DNA from: Paludibacter sp963678465
GTDB taxonomy: Bacteria; Bacteroidota; Bacteroidia; Bacteroidales; Paludibacteraceae
Length of the DNA: 64,000 nucleotides
Direction: 5' to 3'
Assembly (NCBI GenBank): GCA_963678465.1
Contig: OY782858.1
Coordinates: 2,356,001-2,420,000, forward strand
Shown here: one piece after another, positions 42,526 through 51,152 of the stretch
Layout: every line of letters begins with the position of its first letter
Position numbering within the stretch: the first letter of the stretch is position 1
Program-made: the position numbers and the translations under genes
The notes under the pieces: model-generated
The model's database searches: none
The model's input: the letters and a program-made list of their open reading frames with translations, nothing else
What the model was told of the DNA's origin: nothing

Positions 42526-42882
42526 TCAAAAAAAACAGCCGTCGAAATCAGCATTGTTATTCGCCAGAAATTCTTTTAGAGCCAACTCTTTAGCTTCGAA
42601 TGTCCGGATTAATTTCAGCCCATAATTACTAATCACACAACCACCTCCATCTCTCCCACCCTTTTGCCGTATTAATACCGGCAGTGGCGAAAGTTGATTG
42701 ACTTTATCCAATAAATGCCACGCGTGTTGGTACGACATTTTCAGATTTTTGGCTGCTGCATGTATAGAACCATCTTTCAAAACCTGTTTCAGCAATCGAA
42801 TCTGTGCATTTCCCAGAAAGACGTCTCCTTCACGGCAAATGGTCAGTGTTCCATCCAAATAAAATGCATTGCGTTGACTCAT
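42526..42882 (-). CDS. ModE-like winged-helix regulator (N-terminal domain only)
   Basis: 118 residues from ATG 42882. FLGNAQIRLLKQVLKDGSIHAAAKNLKMSYQHAWHLLDKVNQL is the LysR-like winged helix of ModE, and RQKGGRDGGGCVISNYGLKLI the following wing. There is no C-terminal molybdate-binding domain, so if it senses molybdate it does so otherwise. Stand-alone proteins of this type are known near mod genes. First gene of the mod operon. The longer frame to 42951 is unlikely. Confidence 0.82.
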   Translation of the reverse strand: MSQRNAFYLDGTLTICREGDVFLGNAQIRLLKQVLKDGSIHAAAKNLKMSYQHAWHLLDKVNQLSPLPVLIRQKGGRDGGGCVISNYGLKLIRTFEAKELALKEFLANNNADFDGCFF

Positions 42883-43542
42883 AAACTGTACATTTTTTGT
42901 AAAATAAACAGAACTATTCTTGTGCACTAAGAACTGGAATGTTGTCGACACAGCTTTTCAAAGGCCGTACCAATGACGTAACACACTATCAAACAGTATA
43001 CTACAAAAGCAAATTCTATTTGACGTATCCGAAAAAGCCACTAAAAAGTAAGACAAATACAGAGAAACAACCAAAATGTAGGCTTTCTTATTGATTCTAT
43101 TTATCAGGTTTTTGTCAAAATGTTGTTTATCGGATTTTATTGCCTATCTTTACAACATTCTCATTTATGCAGTGTTATTTATACTAACACACTTTTGATT
43201 TAGACACATATCAGACATACTTTTGATTTTCGCATTACTAAATGACGAACATAAAGTAATTGACAAATCCACTTCAAACAGCCACCTCTCGATCTTCTCT
43301 ATTCAACTATTGCTGCACATCAAGTCTTACCTGATTAATTGCTAAAACTGTTGCTCGTACAAAATTCTGCTACTACTTCTCTTTTTTAGTAAAAAAACAA
43401 GCAAGAGAGACAAGTTGTGTGACAATTTTATAGTTCCATTTAGGGCTCTAAAATGTTCGTATTACTTCAATTAATACACATAAAGGCATCATTAAAAAGC
43501 CTGGTGTATTGATTCCTGACTCTTGTGTCTAAATAAAAAAAA
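42883..43542. other. 660-bp intergenic region between the modE-like and AraC-type genes
   Basis: Divergent promoters are expected here. CCAAAATGTAGGC (43071-43083) repeats part of the palindrome upstream of nifH (ACAAAAATGTAGGC). No open reading frame with coding character, RNA gene or clear -7 box near either start was found. Confidence 0.4.
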
Positions 43543-44103
43543 ATGAAAATTTATATCAAATATATGGTAAGCCTTCGTTGCAAGATGGTGGTGAAAGAAG
43601 AACTTAAAAAACTCGGACTTCATTTCATCGTCGTCGACTTAGGAGAAATTGAGATCATGGAAGACATCTCCGAGGACCAACGAGAGAACCTTAAAACAGC
43701 CCTTCTTGACTCCGGACTGGAGTTGATGGATGACAAAAAGGCTGTATTGATTGAAAAGGTAAAAAGTGTAATCATCGAAATGGTGCATTATGCCGACGAA
43801 TTACCAAAAATAAACTACTCAGACTACATCAGCGAGAAACTGAAATATGATTACACTTACCTATCGAATCTTTTTTCGGAGGTGAAAGGAATTACTATTC
43901 AGCAATTTATAATCATTCATAAGATCGAAAGAGTTAAAGAATTATTGTTGTACGACGAGCTCAACCTGACCGAAATTTCATATCGCATGCAATACAGCAG
44001 CGTGGCACACCTTTCGAACCAGTTTAAAAAAATTACCGGATTAACACCATCCGAATTCAGACATCTCAAAGACAGACACAGAAATCCGATTGAGGAACTC
44101 TGA
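43543..44103 (+). CDS. AraC-family transcriptional regulator
   Basis: 186 residues. The C-terminal half is an AraC-type double helix-turn-helix (YTYLSNLFSEVKGITIQQFIIIHKIERVKELL ... LTEISYRMQYSSVAHLSNQFKKITGLTPSEFR). The N-terminal 70 residues (IYIKYMVSLRCKMVVKEELKKLGLHF) form a small alpha/beta domain that looks like a ferredoxin-like or HMA-type fold, with one cysteine, instead of the usual cupin. It directly precedes the hybrid kinase gene and may act in the same pathway. Confidence 0.85.
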   Translation: MKIYIKYMVSLRCKMVVKEELKKLGLHFIVVDLGEIEIMEDISEDQRENLKTALLDSGLELMDDKKAVLIEKVKSVIIEMVHYADELPKINYSDYISEKLKYDYTYLSNLFSEVKGITIQQFIIIHKIERVKELLLYDELNLTEISYRMQYSSVAHLSNQFKKITGLTPSEFRHLKDRHRNPIEEL

Positions 44104-44121
44104 AAATCAATTTAGCACGAA

Positions 44122-46641
44122 ATGAAAAAAAAAGCATCACAATATGCCCGCAGTTTGATGGAAATCAGTTACGATCCATTGATCACCATTAACACGCTGG
44201 GCAGAATTATTGACCTGAACCAGGCTACAGTAAATATTCTTGGATTGACACGAGAGCAAATCGCTGGTAGTGATTTTTCTGAATATTTTAGCTTGCCAAA
44301 ACAGGCACGCAAAGTGTGCGATGACGTTTTCACAAAAGAGAGCGTGGCCGATGCTTTCCTGACACTGAAACATGTCGACGGGAAATTGACCGATGTACTT
44401 TTAACAGGCTCTTATTCTAACGACAACAATGGTAATTTACCAGGAGCCATCATGGTAATGAGGGATTTAACCAATCAGAAATGGGCAACAGAATTGCTTA
44501 CAGCCAATAAAGAACTTGTATTTCAGAATGAAGAAAAAGAAAAACGAGCTGCTGAATTAATTCTGGCCAACAAAGAACTTCTTTTTCAAAGCAATGAGAA
44601 GAAAAAAAGAGTCACTGAAAATAAAAAGCTCGAAGCATTCAGCGATACTTTAAAATTAGCTTCGGAATACTCTCTGAGTTTAATTGAAGCAAGCCATGAT
44701 CCGCTACTTACAATCAGTCCCGAAGGGAAAATAACAGACATGAATAAGGCCACTACAAACATGATTGGCATGACCCGTGAACAACTGACAGGAAGCGATT
44801 TCTTTGACTATTTCACCGAACCTCAAAAGGCGCGTGAAGTGTATCAGAAAGTCTTTGCAAAAGGTTCTGTGGCCGATTCACCACTCACCATCCGACATAG
44901 AGATGGGAAATTGACCGATGTGCTTTTCAATGGTTCGGTGTATAAAAATGATGAAGGAAAGGTGCTGGGAGTGGTCATTGTGGCAAGAGATGTGACTGAA
45001 CAAAAAAGAATATCAAAAGAGCTCACTGAGGCAAAAGAATTTGCAGAGCTTCAAACAAGTGTAGCTCAGGAAGCCAAAAATGTAGCACAAATGGCAACAC
45101 GCAAAGCCGAAGATGCTGTGAAAGCCAAACAACAGTTCCTGTCCAATATGAGTCACGAAATCCGTACGCCTATGAACGCAATTATCGGATTCACAAAAGT
45201 GGTGCTCAAGACCGAACTCACGGCAAAACAAAAAGAATATCTGTCAGCTATAAAACTAAGTGGCGATGCGCTCATTGTGCTTATCAACGATATACTTGAC
45301 CTGGCAAAAGTAGATGCAGGGAAAATGACCTTTGAAAAAATTCCGTTCAAAATGCATACTTCCTTATCGGCCATGTTGCATGTATTCGAAGCTAAGATTC
45401 AGGAGAAAAACTTAGTGCTCATTAAGGAATATGACGACAGGATACCGAATGTATTGGTAGGCGATCCGGTGCGATTACATCAGATTATTCTGAACCTTGT
45501 AAGTAATGCTGTTAAATTCACAGCTGAGGGAACTATAACTGTTGGCGTTCATTTGCTGAAGGAGGACGACGAGCAGGTCACCATTAAATTTGCTGTTACA
45601 GATACCGGCATTGGCATCCCCAAAGATAAAATGGAAAAGATATTTGAAAATTTCCAACAAGCATCCAGTGGCACATCGCGTTTGTACGGCGGAACGGGTT
45701 TGGGACTTGCCATAGTAAAACAATTAGTAGAAACACAGGGCGGAAAAATCTTTGTTGAAAGTACCGAGCACAAAGGTTCAACCTTTAGCTTTACGCTTAG
45801 TTTCCCAAAAACAAAGGTTGAAGCTGACTTTGAAATAGAAATACAGAACCTGGATACAGAAATTAAAAATATAAAAGTACTGGTAGCCGAAGACATTGCA
45901 CTGAATCAGCTACTGATGAAAACGATACTCGATGAATTCGGTTTTGAACGCGATATTGCCGAAAACGGTAGAATAGCCATAGAGAAACTAAAAATCAACG
46001 ACTACGACGTTATCCTTATGGACTTGCAGATGCCCGAAATGAATGGATTTGAAGCTACAAAATACATTCGTAACACCATGTTGTCCAATATCCCCATTAT
46101 TGCACTCACGGCGGATGTAACTACTGTTGACCTTGCAAAATGTAAAGCCGTAGGCATGAATGATTATATAGCCAAACCGGTAGACGAAAGACTTTTATAT
46201 TCCAAAATTATAAATTTAATAAAGAAGAATATAGCTGTAGATGAACTTCCTGAAAGCATTGATTTACGCGTGAAGAAAAACAAGTGCACCGACCTCGATT
46301 ACTTAAGCCAGCGCACCAAATCGAATCCTGACTTAATGATGGAAATGATTTCTCTTTATCTGGAGCAAACCCCAACCCTGATCAGGACCATGAAACAAAG
46401 CATGAGAGATAAAGACTGGAATACACTCTACTCGGCAGTACATAAAATGATTCCTTCTTTTGCTATCATGGGCATCAGTCACGATTACGAAAATATGGCC
46501 AAGAAAGTGCAGGAATATGCCGGCACACAAAAACAAACCGATGGAATTACAGATATGGTACTTCAACTCGAACATGTTTGTCTACAAGCCTGTGAAGAAT
46601 TAGAAGAAGAATACAATACGATTAAAAACACAAACAAATGA
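44122..46641 (+). CDS. Hybrid histidine kinase: PAS-PAS-HisKA-HATPase-REC-Hpt
   Basis: 839 residues without membrane segments. Two similar PAS domains (about 8-115 and 190-300; ILGLTREQIAGSDFSEYF and MIGMTREQLTGSDFFDYF), evidently duplicated, are joined by Lys/Glu-rich coiled coils. H345 in MSHEIRTPMNAIIGF is the phospho-accepting histidine; the ATPase has the N box (NLVSNAVKF) and G boxes (TDTGIGIP, GGTGLGLAIV). Receiver Asp is D634 (LMDLQMPEMNGF). H774 in YSAVHKMIPSF is the Hpt histidine. It could pass phosphate to the response regulator encoded next, whose ATG overlaps its stop. Cytoplasmic signal unknown. Confidence 0.92.
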   Translation: MKKKASQYARSLMEISYDPLITINTLGRIIDLNQATVNILGLTREQIAGSDFSEYFSLPKQARKVCDDVFTKESVADAFLTLKHVDGKLTDVLLTGSYSNDNNGNLPGAIMVMRDLTNQKWATELLTANKELVFQNEEKEKRAAELILANKELLFQSNEKKKRVTENKKLEAFSDTLKLASEYSLSLIEASHDPLLTISPEGKITDMNKATTNMIGMTREQLTGSDFFDYFTEPQKAREVYQKVFAKGSVADSPLTIRHRDGKLTDVLFNGSVYKNDEGKVLGVVIVARDVTEQKRISKELTEAKEFAELQTSVAQEAKNVAQMATRKAEDAVKAKQQFLSNMSHEIRTPMNAIIGFTKVVLKTELTAKQKEYLSAIKLSGDALIVLINDILDLAKVDAGKMTFEKIPFKMHTSLSAMLHVFEAKIQEKNLVLIKEYDDRIPNVLVGDPVRLHQIILNLVSNAVKFTAEGTITVGVHLLKEDDEQVTIKFAVTDTGIGIPKDKMEKIFENFQQASSGTSRLYGGTGLGLAIVKQLVETQGGKIFVESTEHKGSTFSFTLSFPKTKVEADFEIEIQNLDTEIKNIKVLVAEDIALNQLLMKTILDEFGFERDIAENGRIAIEKLKINDYDVILMDLQMPEMNGFEATKYIRNTMLSNIPIIALTADVTTVDLAKCKAVGMNDYIAKPVDERLLYSKIINLIKKNIAVDELPESIDLRVKKNKCTDLDYLSQRTKSNPDLMMEMISLYLEQTPTLIRTMKQSMRDKDWNTLYSAVHKMIPSFAIMGISHDYENMAKKVQEYAGTQKQTDGITDMVLQLEHVCLQACEELEEEYNTIKNTNK

Positions 46642-47066
46642 AAGCTAAAATAAAGATTTTTCTTGTAGATGATGATGCTATTTTTTTGAAATTACTCGAA
46701 ATTCAGTTTCTCGAGCATGGCGATTTTGAGATCGAAACCTACGCTACGGGCGAACTTTGCGTGGAAAACCTAAAAAACAAACCCGATATTATTATCCTTG
46801 ATTATTTGCTGGACGGCGTAGAACGTGACGTAATGAACGGTATAGAAACTTTAGATAAAATTAAACTCTATAACGCCGAAATTCCTGTCGTTATGCTTTC
46901 GGCGCAGGACAAAATCGACGTGGCTATCAACTGTATGCACCATGCCGCTTTCGATTATGTGGTGAAAAGCGAAACCGCTTTTATGCGTTTGCAAAAAATA
47001 ATAACAACCATCTTCGAAACAAAAAAACTCAAAAAGCAGTTGAACTGGTACATGGAGAGAATGTAA
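46638..47066 (+). CDS. Single-domain response regulator
   Basis: 142 residues. Receiver domain: KIFLVDDDAIFLKLLE, phosphorylation site D55 in IIILDYLLDG, VVMLSAQD and YVVKSE. A short basic C-terminal helix (ETKKLKKQLNWYMERM) is not a DNA-binding domain. It probably takes phosphate from the Hpt domain of the preceding kinase and acts by protein contact. Ends shortly before a terminator. Confidence 0.9.
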   Translation: MKAKIKIFLVDDDAIFLKLLEIQFLEHGDFEIETYATGELCVENLKNKPDIIILDYLLDGVERDVMNGIETLDKIKLYNAEIPVVMLSAQDKIDVAINCMHHAAFDYVVKSETAFMRLQKIITTIFETKKLKKQLNWYMERM

Positions 47067-47226
47067 ATAAATCTGTGATATATGCAACATTTGCAAACAG
47101 ATATGTAATTATTTCCCACCAATGTACCCATATCTTTGTACGTAGGTTGCTTTTAAAATCAACAATTCAGCTTGCTGCGTGACTTATTCGCTTCGATATT
47201 GAATTCATCAGACATTAAGACAAATT

Positions 47227-47260
47227 AAAAAGAGCTTTTCAATCGTGAAAAGCTCTTTTT
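47227..47260. terminator. Terminator of the two-component operon
   Basis: AAAAAGAGCTTTTC and GAAAAGCTCTTTTT form a perfect 14-bp stem around a 6-base loop, with T-run on both strands. It lies 160 bp after the response regulator. The rest of the 306-bp gap carries the likely promoter of the next gene (TGTAAC at 47300, CTTTGCAAT at 47330). Confidence 0.75.
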
Positions 47261-47372
47261 GTGCCTATCCGTGAATGATGTAACTTTCTCGTAGAATTGT
47301 GTAACACCTTTTTAAGTATTTCGGCTCACCTTTGCAATGTAATAATTCAGTTACAATTTTAATCGAAACAAA

Positions 47373-48011
47373 ATGAAAAACAGAAGTTTATTAATGTTGA
47401 TTGTTGCCGCTATGTTTTTTGCAACAACAATGGTTTCCGCCCAAAGCGATGCATCGAATAGAGTATCGCTCGGTTTAAAGTTCGGGGCTAATTTATCAAA
47501 TGTTTACGATACACAGGGAGAAGAATTTGAAGCAGATGCAAAGCTAGGAATGGCTACAGGTTTATTTATTACATTGCCCATCACCCACTTTTTGGGCGTT
47601 CAACCCGAAATATTGTTTTCGCAAAAAGGGTATCGCGGTTCAGGGTCGGTACTTGGCAGCGATTATAGTTTCAAACGTACTACCAATTATATAGATGTAC
47701 CCTTATTGCTGACTTTCAGAACAGGCGATTACCTTACATTACTTTTTGGTCCTCAGTATTCATTCTTGCTAAGTCAGAACTACACTTTCAAAAGTGATGT
47801 GCTCGATATTTCGAGAGACGAACAATTCGACAACGAGAACCTTCGGAAAAACACTTTCTGTGTAACAGGCGGAGTAGATATAAACCTTAGCAATATTGTG
47901 ATCGGAGCTCGTGCCGGTTGGGATGTTCAAAGCAACGAAGGCGATGGCACATCAAGTACTCCACGTTACAAAAACATGTGGTATCAGGCAACCATCGGAT
48001 ACAGATTTTAA
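47373..48011 (+). CDS. Small outer-membrane beta-barrel protein (PorT-like fold)
   Basis: 212 residues. Signal peptide (LLMLIVAAMFFATTMVSAQ), then VSLGLKFGANLSNVY, FITLPITHFLGVQPEILFSQKGY, IDVPLLLTF and a C-terminal strand ending in F (YQATIGYRF). This is the outer-membrane beta-barrel family common in Bacteroidota. Function unknown. First gene after the two-component operon and in front of the stress-type genes. Confidence 0.82.
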   Translation: MKNRSLLMLIVAAMFFATTMVSAQSDASNRVSLGLKFGANLSNVYDTQGEEFEADAKLGMATGLFITLPITHFLGVQPEILFSQKGYRGSGSVLGSDYSFKRTTNYIDVPLLLTFRTGDYLTLLFGPQYSFLLSQNYTFKSDVLDISRDEQFDNENLRKNTFCVTGGVDINLSNIVIGARAGWDVQSNEGDGTSSTPRYKNMWYQATIGYRF

Positions 48012-48050
48012 AAACAATTCATATTTAAGTAGTTAAGTGAGAATATTTAA

Positions 48051-48115
48051 GGATCTGCTTTCTAAAAGTAAAGTCCAACAACAGTCTTGTAACTCGTAAC
48101 TATTTACTTGTAACT
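48051..48115 (+). repeat. Intergenic 65-bp direct repeat, copy 1
   Basis: Contains GATCTGCTTTCTAAAAGT and TAACTCGTAACTATTTACTT; a second copy in the same orientation lies at 50571-50635. Each precedes a gene by 50-75 bp. Confidence 0.65.
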
Positions 48116-48164
48116 AATTATAACAGCATTCAGAATTTAATTTTCATTAAAAAAAACAATCAAA

Positions 48165-48455
48165 ATGGACAATTTAGAAGCAACAGGAAAAGTAATCGGT
48201 GCATTAGTCATCGGTGCTATCGCAGGAGCAACGCTCGGAATTTTATTCGCACCCGACAAAGGCAGTGCTACACGCAACAAAATATCGGGAGGAGCCAGAG
48301 ACTTAGCCGATGATTTGAAACAAAAAATGAAAGACGAAGCAGCTGCATTACGCAAAAAAGCTGAAGATTTGGAAGAAATGGCCAAAGAAAAAATGGACGA
48401 TTTGGCTGACAACTTCAAACACAAAACTGAAGAAGCCTCAAAAGCTCATAAATAA
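48165..48455 (+). CDS. YtxH domain protein
   Basis: 96 residues. One membrane segment with glycine zipper (VIGALVIGAIAGATLGILFAP), then a long charged helix (DDLKQKMKDEAAALRKKAEDLEEMAKEKMDDL). YtxH proteins are general-stress-associated small membrane proteins. Followed by a terminator-like hairpin, then the holin-like gene. Function unknown. Confidence 0.87.
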   Translation: MDNLEATGKVIGALVIGAIAGATLGILFAPDKGSATRNKISGGARDLADDLKQKMKDEAAALRKKAEDLEEMAKEKMDDLADNFKHKTEEASKAHK

Positions 48456-48468
48456 GAAAAGGAAAAGG

Positions 48469-48513
48469 CCGAACCGGAAATATCATTTTCCCCCGGTTCG
48501 GACCGGTTTCTTT
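48469..48513 (+). terminator. Terminator after the YtxH gene
   Basis: CCGAACCGG (48469-48477) and CCGGTTCGG (48493-48501) form a perfect 9-bp stem, followed by ACCGGTTTCTTTTT. Confidence 0.65.
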
Positions 48514-48593
48514 TTAAAAGCCGAATTAAAGCATAATTCAATTGTTTTATGCAAATTGAAAATAAGGATTAAACATCAAAAAAAACAACGATC

Positions 48594-48944
48594 ATGCCTG
48601 AATTAAACAGATTTGAAGAAATAATCGATAACCTGAAACAATACCTGAACACCAATTTAGAGATTGTAAAGTTGGAAGTCATCGAACGCAGCTCGACATT
48701 CGGTTCATCGATGGTAGGAATACTCGTGGTGGGAATATCGGTTTTTTTATTCGTATTCACATTGAGCATCGGACTTGGCTTTTATTTATCTGAATTATTG
48801 GGAAACAGTTATTCTGGATTTGCCATTATTGCCGGTTGCCATTTATTATTGGCTCTCATCCTGTTTATCGGACGGAAGAAATTGATAGAAAAACCTTTGC
48901 GTGATCAGATAATTAAGAAACTCCTCGAAAAACAAATACCATGA
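48594..48944 (+). CDS. Phage-holin-family (holin superfamily III-like) membrane protein
   Basis: 116 residues. N-terminal amphipathic helix (RFEEIIDNLKQYLNTNLEIVKLEVIERSS), two membrane segments (MVGILVVGISVFLFVFTLSIGLGFYL and GFAIIAGCHLLLALILFI) and a basic tail. Such proteins occur beside YtxH and DUF883-like genes in Bacteroidota and are probably envelope stress proteins, not phage genes. Stop overlaps the next ATG. Confidence 0.82.
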   Translation: MPELNRFEEIIDNLKQYLNTNLEIVKLEVIERSSTFGSSMVGILVVGISVFLFVFTLSIGLGFYLSELLGNSYSGFAIIAGCHLLLALILFIGRKKLIEKPLRDQIIKKLLEKQIP

Positions 48945-49339
48945 CCACTCAAAAAAAGGAATACTTACCGGTTACCAATCATGCCGAACTACTGCTGCGC
49001 ATCGAAGTATTAAAGACCGACAGGATGGTTCAGAAAGAAGAACTGAAACTTACCTTTAGCGTACTGGCTTCTACACTTGATTTTGTGTCGATGTTCAAAG
49101 GCAATGCTGCAAAGGAACAGCCGGCTAACATAGTGAAAACGGGTGTGAATATGGCGCTCGAACTTATTATCGACATGGTGCTGGGCAAACACCGCAGCCT
49201 GAAAGGATACCTGAGTGCAATACTGGTGGAGAAATTCACAAAAGTTTTGATTGATAACAATCTGATTGAAATAATTGCAGGCATTGGCTCTTTGCTGAAA
49301 AGAAAAACACAATACGAAAAAAGTCAGGAACAACTATAA
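48941..49339 (+). CDS. Hypothetical protein coupled to the holin-like gene
   Basis: 132 residues, no recognised domain. Helical: ELLLRIEVLKTDRMVQKEELKLTFSVLASTLDFV, then a mildly hydrophobic middle (NMALELIIDMVLGK) and a basic end. It starts in the stop codon of the holin-like gene (ATGA), so both products are probably made in similar amounts. Likely membrane-associated. Function unknown. Confidence 0.75.
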   Translation: MTTQKKEYLPVTNHAELLLRIEVLKTDRMVQKEELKLTFSVLASTLDFVSMFKGNAAKEQPANIVKTGVNMALELIIDMVLGKHRSLKGYLSAILVEKFTKVLIDNNLIEIIAGIGSLLKRKTQYEKSQEQL

Positions 49340-49361
49340 CAATTTAAAAACCACAAAAAAA

Positions 49362-49805
49362 ATGAATTTACCTAATTTAAAAACAATGGCACTTGCCGGT
49401 ATAGTAATACTGGGCATTGCAGGCTGTAACTCGCCAAAACAAAAAGCTGAAAAGCTTGAGAATGCAGAAGAAAATGTAATTGAAGCGCAACAAGAGCTGA
49501 ACGAAGCAGTGATCGACTCCACAAATGAGTACGACCGTTTCAAGGCCGAATCGGAAGCCAAACTCATTGCCAACGATGTGAAAATAGCTGCGCTTAAGGA
49601 TCAACTGAAAGCCGACAAAAAAGAGATCCGTACCAAATACGAAAAGCAACTCACTGAACTTGAACAAAAAAATGCCAAGCTAAAATCAAATATTGCCGAA
49701 TACAAAGAAACAGATAAAAGCAACTGGGAGAAATTCAAAGTGAGTTTCAACGAAGACCTTGATGCCCTTGGAAAAGCAATTTCGGGCATTGCCACCGACA
49801 AGTAA
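49362..49805 (+). CDS. Coiled-coil lipoprotein
   Basis: 147 residues. A signal with lipobox (LAGIVILGIAGC, predicted lipidated Cys) is followed by about 110 residues of continuous charged coiled coil (KLENAEENVIEAQQELNEAV, IAALKDQLKADKKEIRTKYE). The C-terminal part (NWEKFKVSFNEDLDALGKAI) is characteristic of small stress-response proteins of this type. Probably anchored in the membrane and facing the periplasm. It is in the YtxH/holin gene set. Confidence 0.78.
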   Translation: MNLPNLKTMALAGIVILGIAGCNSPKQKAEKLENAEENVIEAQQELNEAVIDSTNEYDRFKAESEAKLIANDVKIAALKDQLKADKKEIRTKYEKQLTELEQKNAKLKSNIAEYKETDKSNWEKFKVSFNEDLDALGKAISGIATDK

Positions 49806-49856
49806 CATTCAATAAGTACTTTTCAGAAAAAAGAAATTAAAACCACAGCAACCAAA

Positions 49857-50069
49857 ATGAAAACTTTATCATTCACAATTATAATCATTGGGCTGGCGCT
49901 TACCATTTTCACAACCATACAGTTCTTTACCAAAAGGAAAGTAGTTGATTTAGGTCCCATCGAAGTGATACGGGATGAACCCCACTCACTGAGTTGGTCG
50001 CCTCTTATCGGCATTTCCGTCATGGGCTTGGGCGGCGTTATGCTTTGGCAGTTTTCGAAGAAAAAATAA
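49857..50069 (+). CDS. Small two-span membrane protein
   Basis: 70 residues with two membrane helices (LSFTIIIIGLALTIFTTIQFF and WSPLIGISVMGLGGVMLWQF) joined by a short loop (KRKVVDLGPIEVIRDEPHS). Resembles DUF3185-like proteins. Last gene of the stress-type set; a terminator follows. Confidence 0.72.
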   Translation: MKTLSFTIIIIGLALTIFTTIQFFTKRKVVDLGPIEVIRDEPHSLSWSPLIGISVMGLGGVMLWQFSKKK

Positions 50070-50100
50070 CCTTGATTTTTTAGATTTTTGTTTATTTAAT

Positions 50101-50139
50101 ATGCCGGCACAGAATAAGCTCCTGTGTCGGCATTCTTTT
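50101..50139 (+). terminator. Terminator after the small membrane protein gene
   Basis: ATGCCGGCACAG and CTGTGTCGGCAT form a 12-bp stem with one G-T pair, followed by TCTTTTTTT. Confidence 0.8.
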
Positions 50140-50184
50140 TTTCATGACTACCCCCAAAAGCCCGAATCAATCCCTGCGCAAAGT

Positions 50185-50272
50185 CATTATCTATCGTTTT
50201 TAAAAACATCTCCGACGGTTTTAAAAATCATCTCCTATCGTTTCGAAAATCATCTCCTATCGTTTTAAAATA
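50185..50272. repeat. 22-bp tandem array
   Basis: Four contiguous 22-bp units (consensus CATCTCCTATCGTTTTAAAA plus AT) with 2-6 differences each, in the 639-bp gap between 50070 and 50708. No spacers, no coding character. A second half of this gap contains a possible promoter (TGTAAC at 50477 and CTTTGCAAT at 50507) and the 65-bp repeat. Confidence 0.85.
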
Positions 50273-50570
50273 GATCGGGGATGAGTTGACCAAACGATAC
50301 CGGAGACTTTTTGCGGTCAATATAATTCATATAAACAGAGGCTGCTTAATTCTACTTTGATACATTAATTGTATGACGGCATGTATTTACTGAAGATATC
50401 AGCGCTGATATTCAAAAACAAGTAGTTTTGGGCTGTGGCGAAAATCAGTGATTTATGTAAGTAATTCAGCCCGCGATGTAACAAAACAGGCTTGCAAACC
50501 ACCGATCTTTGCAATATAAAATGAGTCGGTATTCTTTTGCTGGAAAAGCAGGTAACTAATAACATTTAAT

Positions 50571-50635
50571 GATCTGCTTTCTAAATGTGAAAATCAGATC
50601 AACAATCGTAACTCGTAAATATATACTTGTAACTA
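50571..50635 (+). repeat. Intergenic 65-bp direct repeat, copy 2
   Basis: Contains GATCTGCTTTCTAAATGT and TAACTCGTAAATATATACTT, related to 48051-48115. Confidence 0.65.
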
Positions 50636-50708
50636 CTTAACACTCTTTTGCAGTATTATAATTACAAACGCATCAACAATAAAAAAACAACTTCATAAAA
50701 TAAATCAG

Positions 50709-51149
50709 ATGAAAACAAAAAAAATCAAATCGACAGTTCTTCTTCTATTGGCAAGCATTGTCATCTCACTTTCGTTCAGTTCGTGTGCAGTAAAAAATCA
50801 ATTTCTTACTTCCACTGTAGTACCGGCAGCACAAGGTACAGTTCTGATCAAGCAAGACAAGAACATGAATTATGTTATCAAAATTGAATTATCGAATTTG
50901 TCACCTTCTACCCGACTCTCCCCTCCGGCAACTGCTTATATCGTATGGTCGGTCAATGCTGATAATACAACACAAAGCCTGGGACAATTAAACAGTTCGA
51001 CCGGCTTTATGACAAAAGATTTATCGGCAAAAATGGAAACCATATCGGTGACCAAACCTGTAAAAATCTTTATTACTTCCGAAAATGACGTGAGCACACA
51101 ATACCCGTCGTATTCCAACATAATTCTGACTACGGAATATCTAAAATAG
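50709..51149 (+). CDS. Hypothetical lipoprotein
   Basis: 146 residues. Signal peptide with lipobox (LLLASIVISLSFSSC). The mature part is beta-rich: GTVLIKQDKNMNYVIKIELSNLSPSTRLSPPATAYIVW, a likely Ig-like sandwich of about 115 residues. No family name recognised. Followed by long low-complexity repeats. Confidence 0.72.
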   Translation: MKTKKIKSTVLLLLASIVISLSFSSCAVKNQFLTSTVVPAAQGTVLIKQDKNMNYVIKIELSNLSPSTRLSPPATAYIVWSVNADNTTQSLGQLNSSTGFMTKDLSAKMETISVTKPVKIFITSENDVSTQYPSYSNIILTTEYLK

Positions 51150-51152
51150 TTA

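Noticed and set aside
48594..48944. Prophage indicated by a holin
   Set aside because: Holin-superfamily-III-like proteins of this kind are normal chromosomal neighbours of YtxH genes; no other phage gene is nearby.
30698..50272. CRISPR arrays
   Set aside because: The 21-bp and 22-bp arrays have contiguous units without unique spacers, and no cas genes are present.
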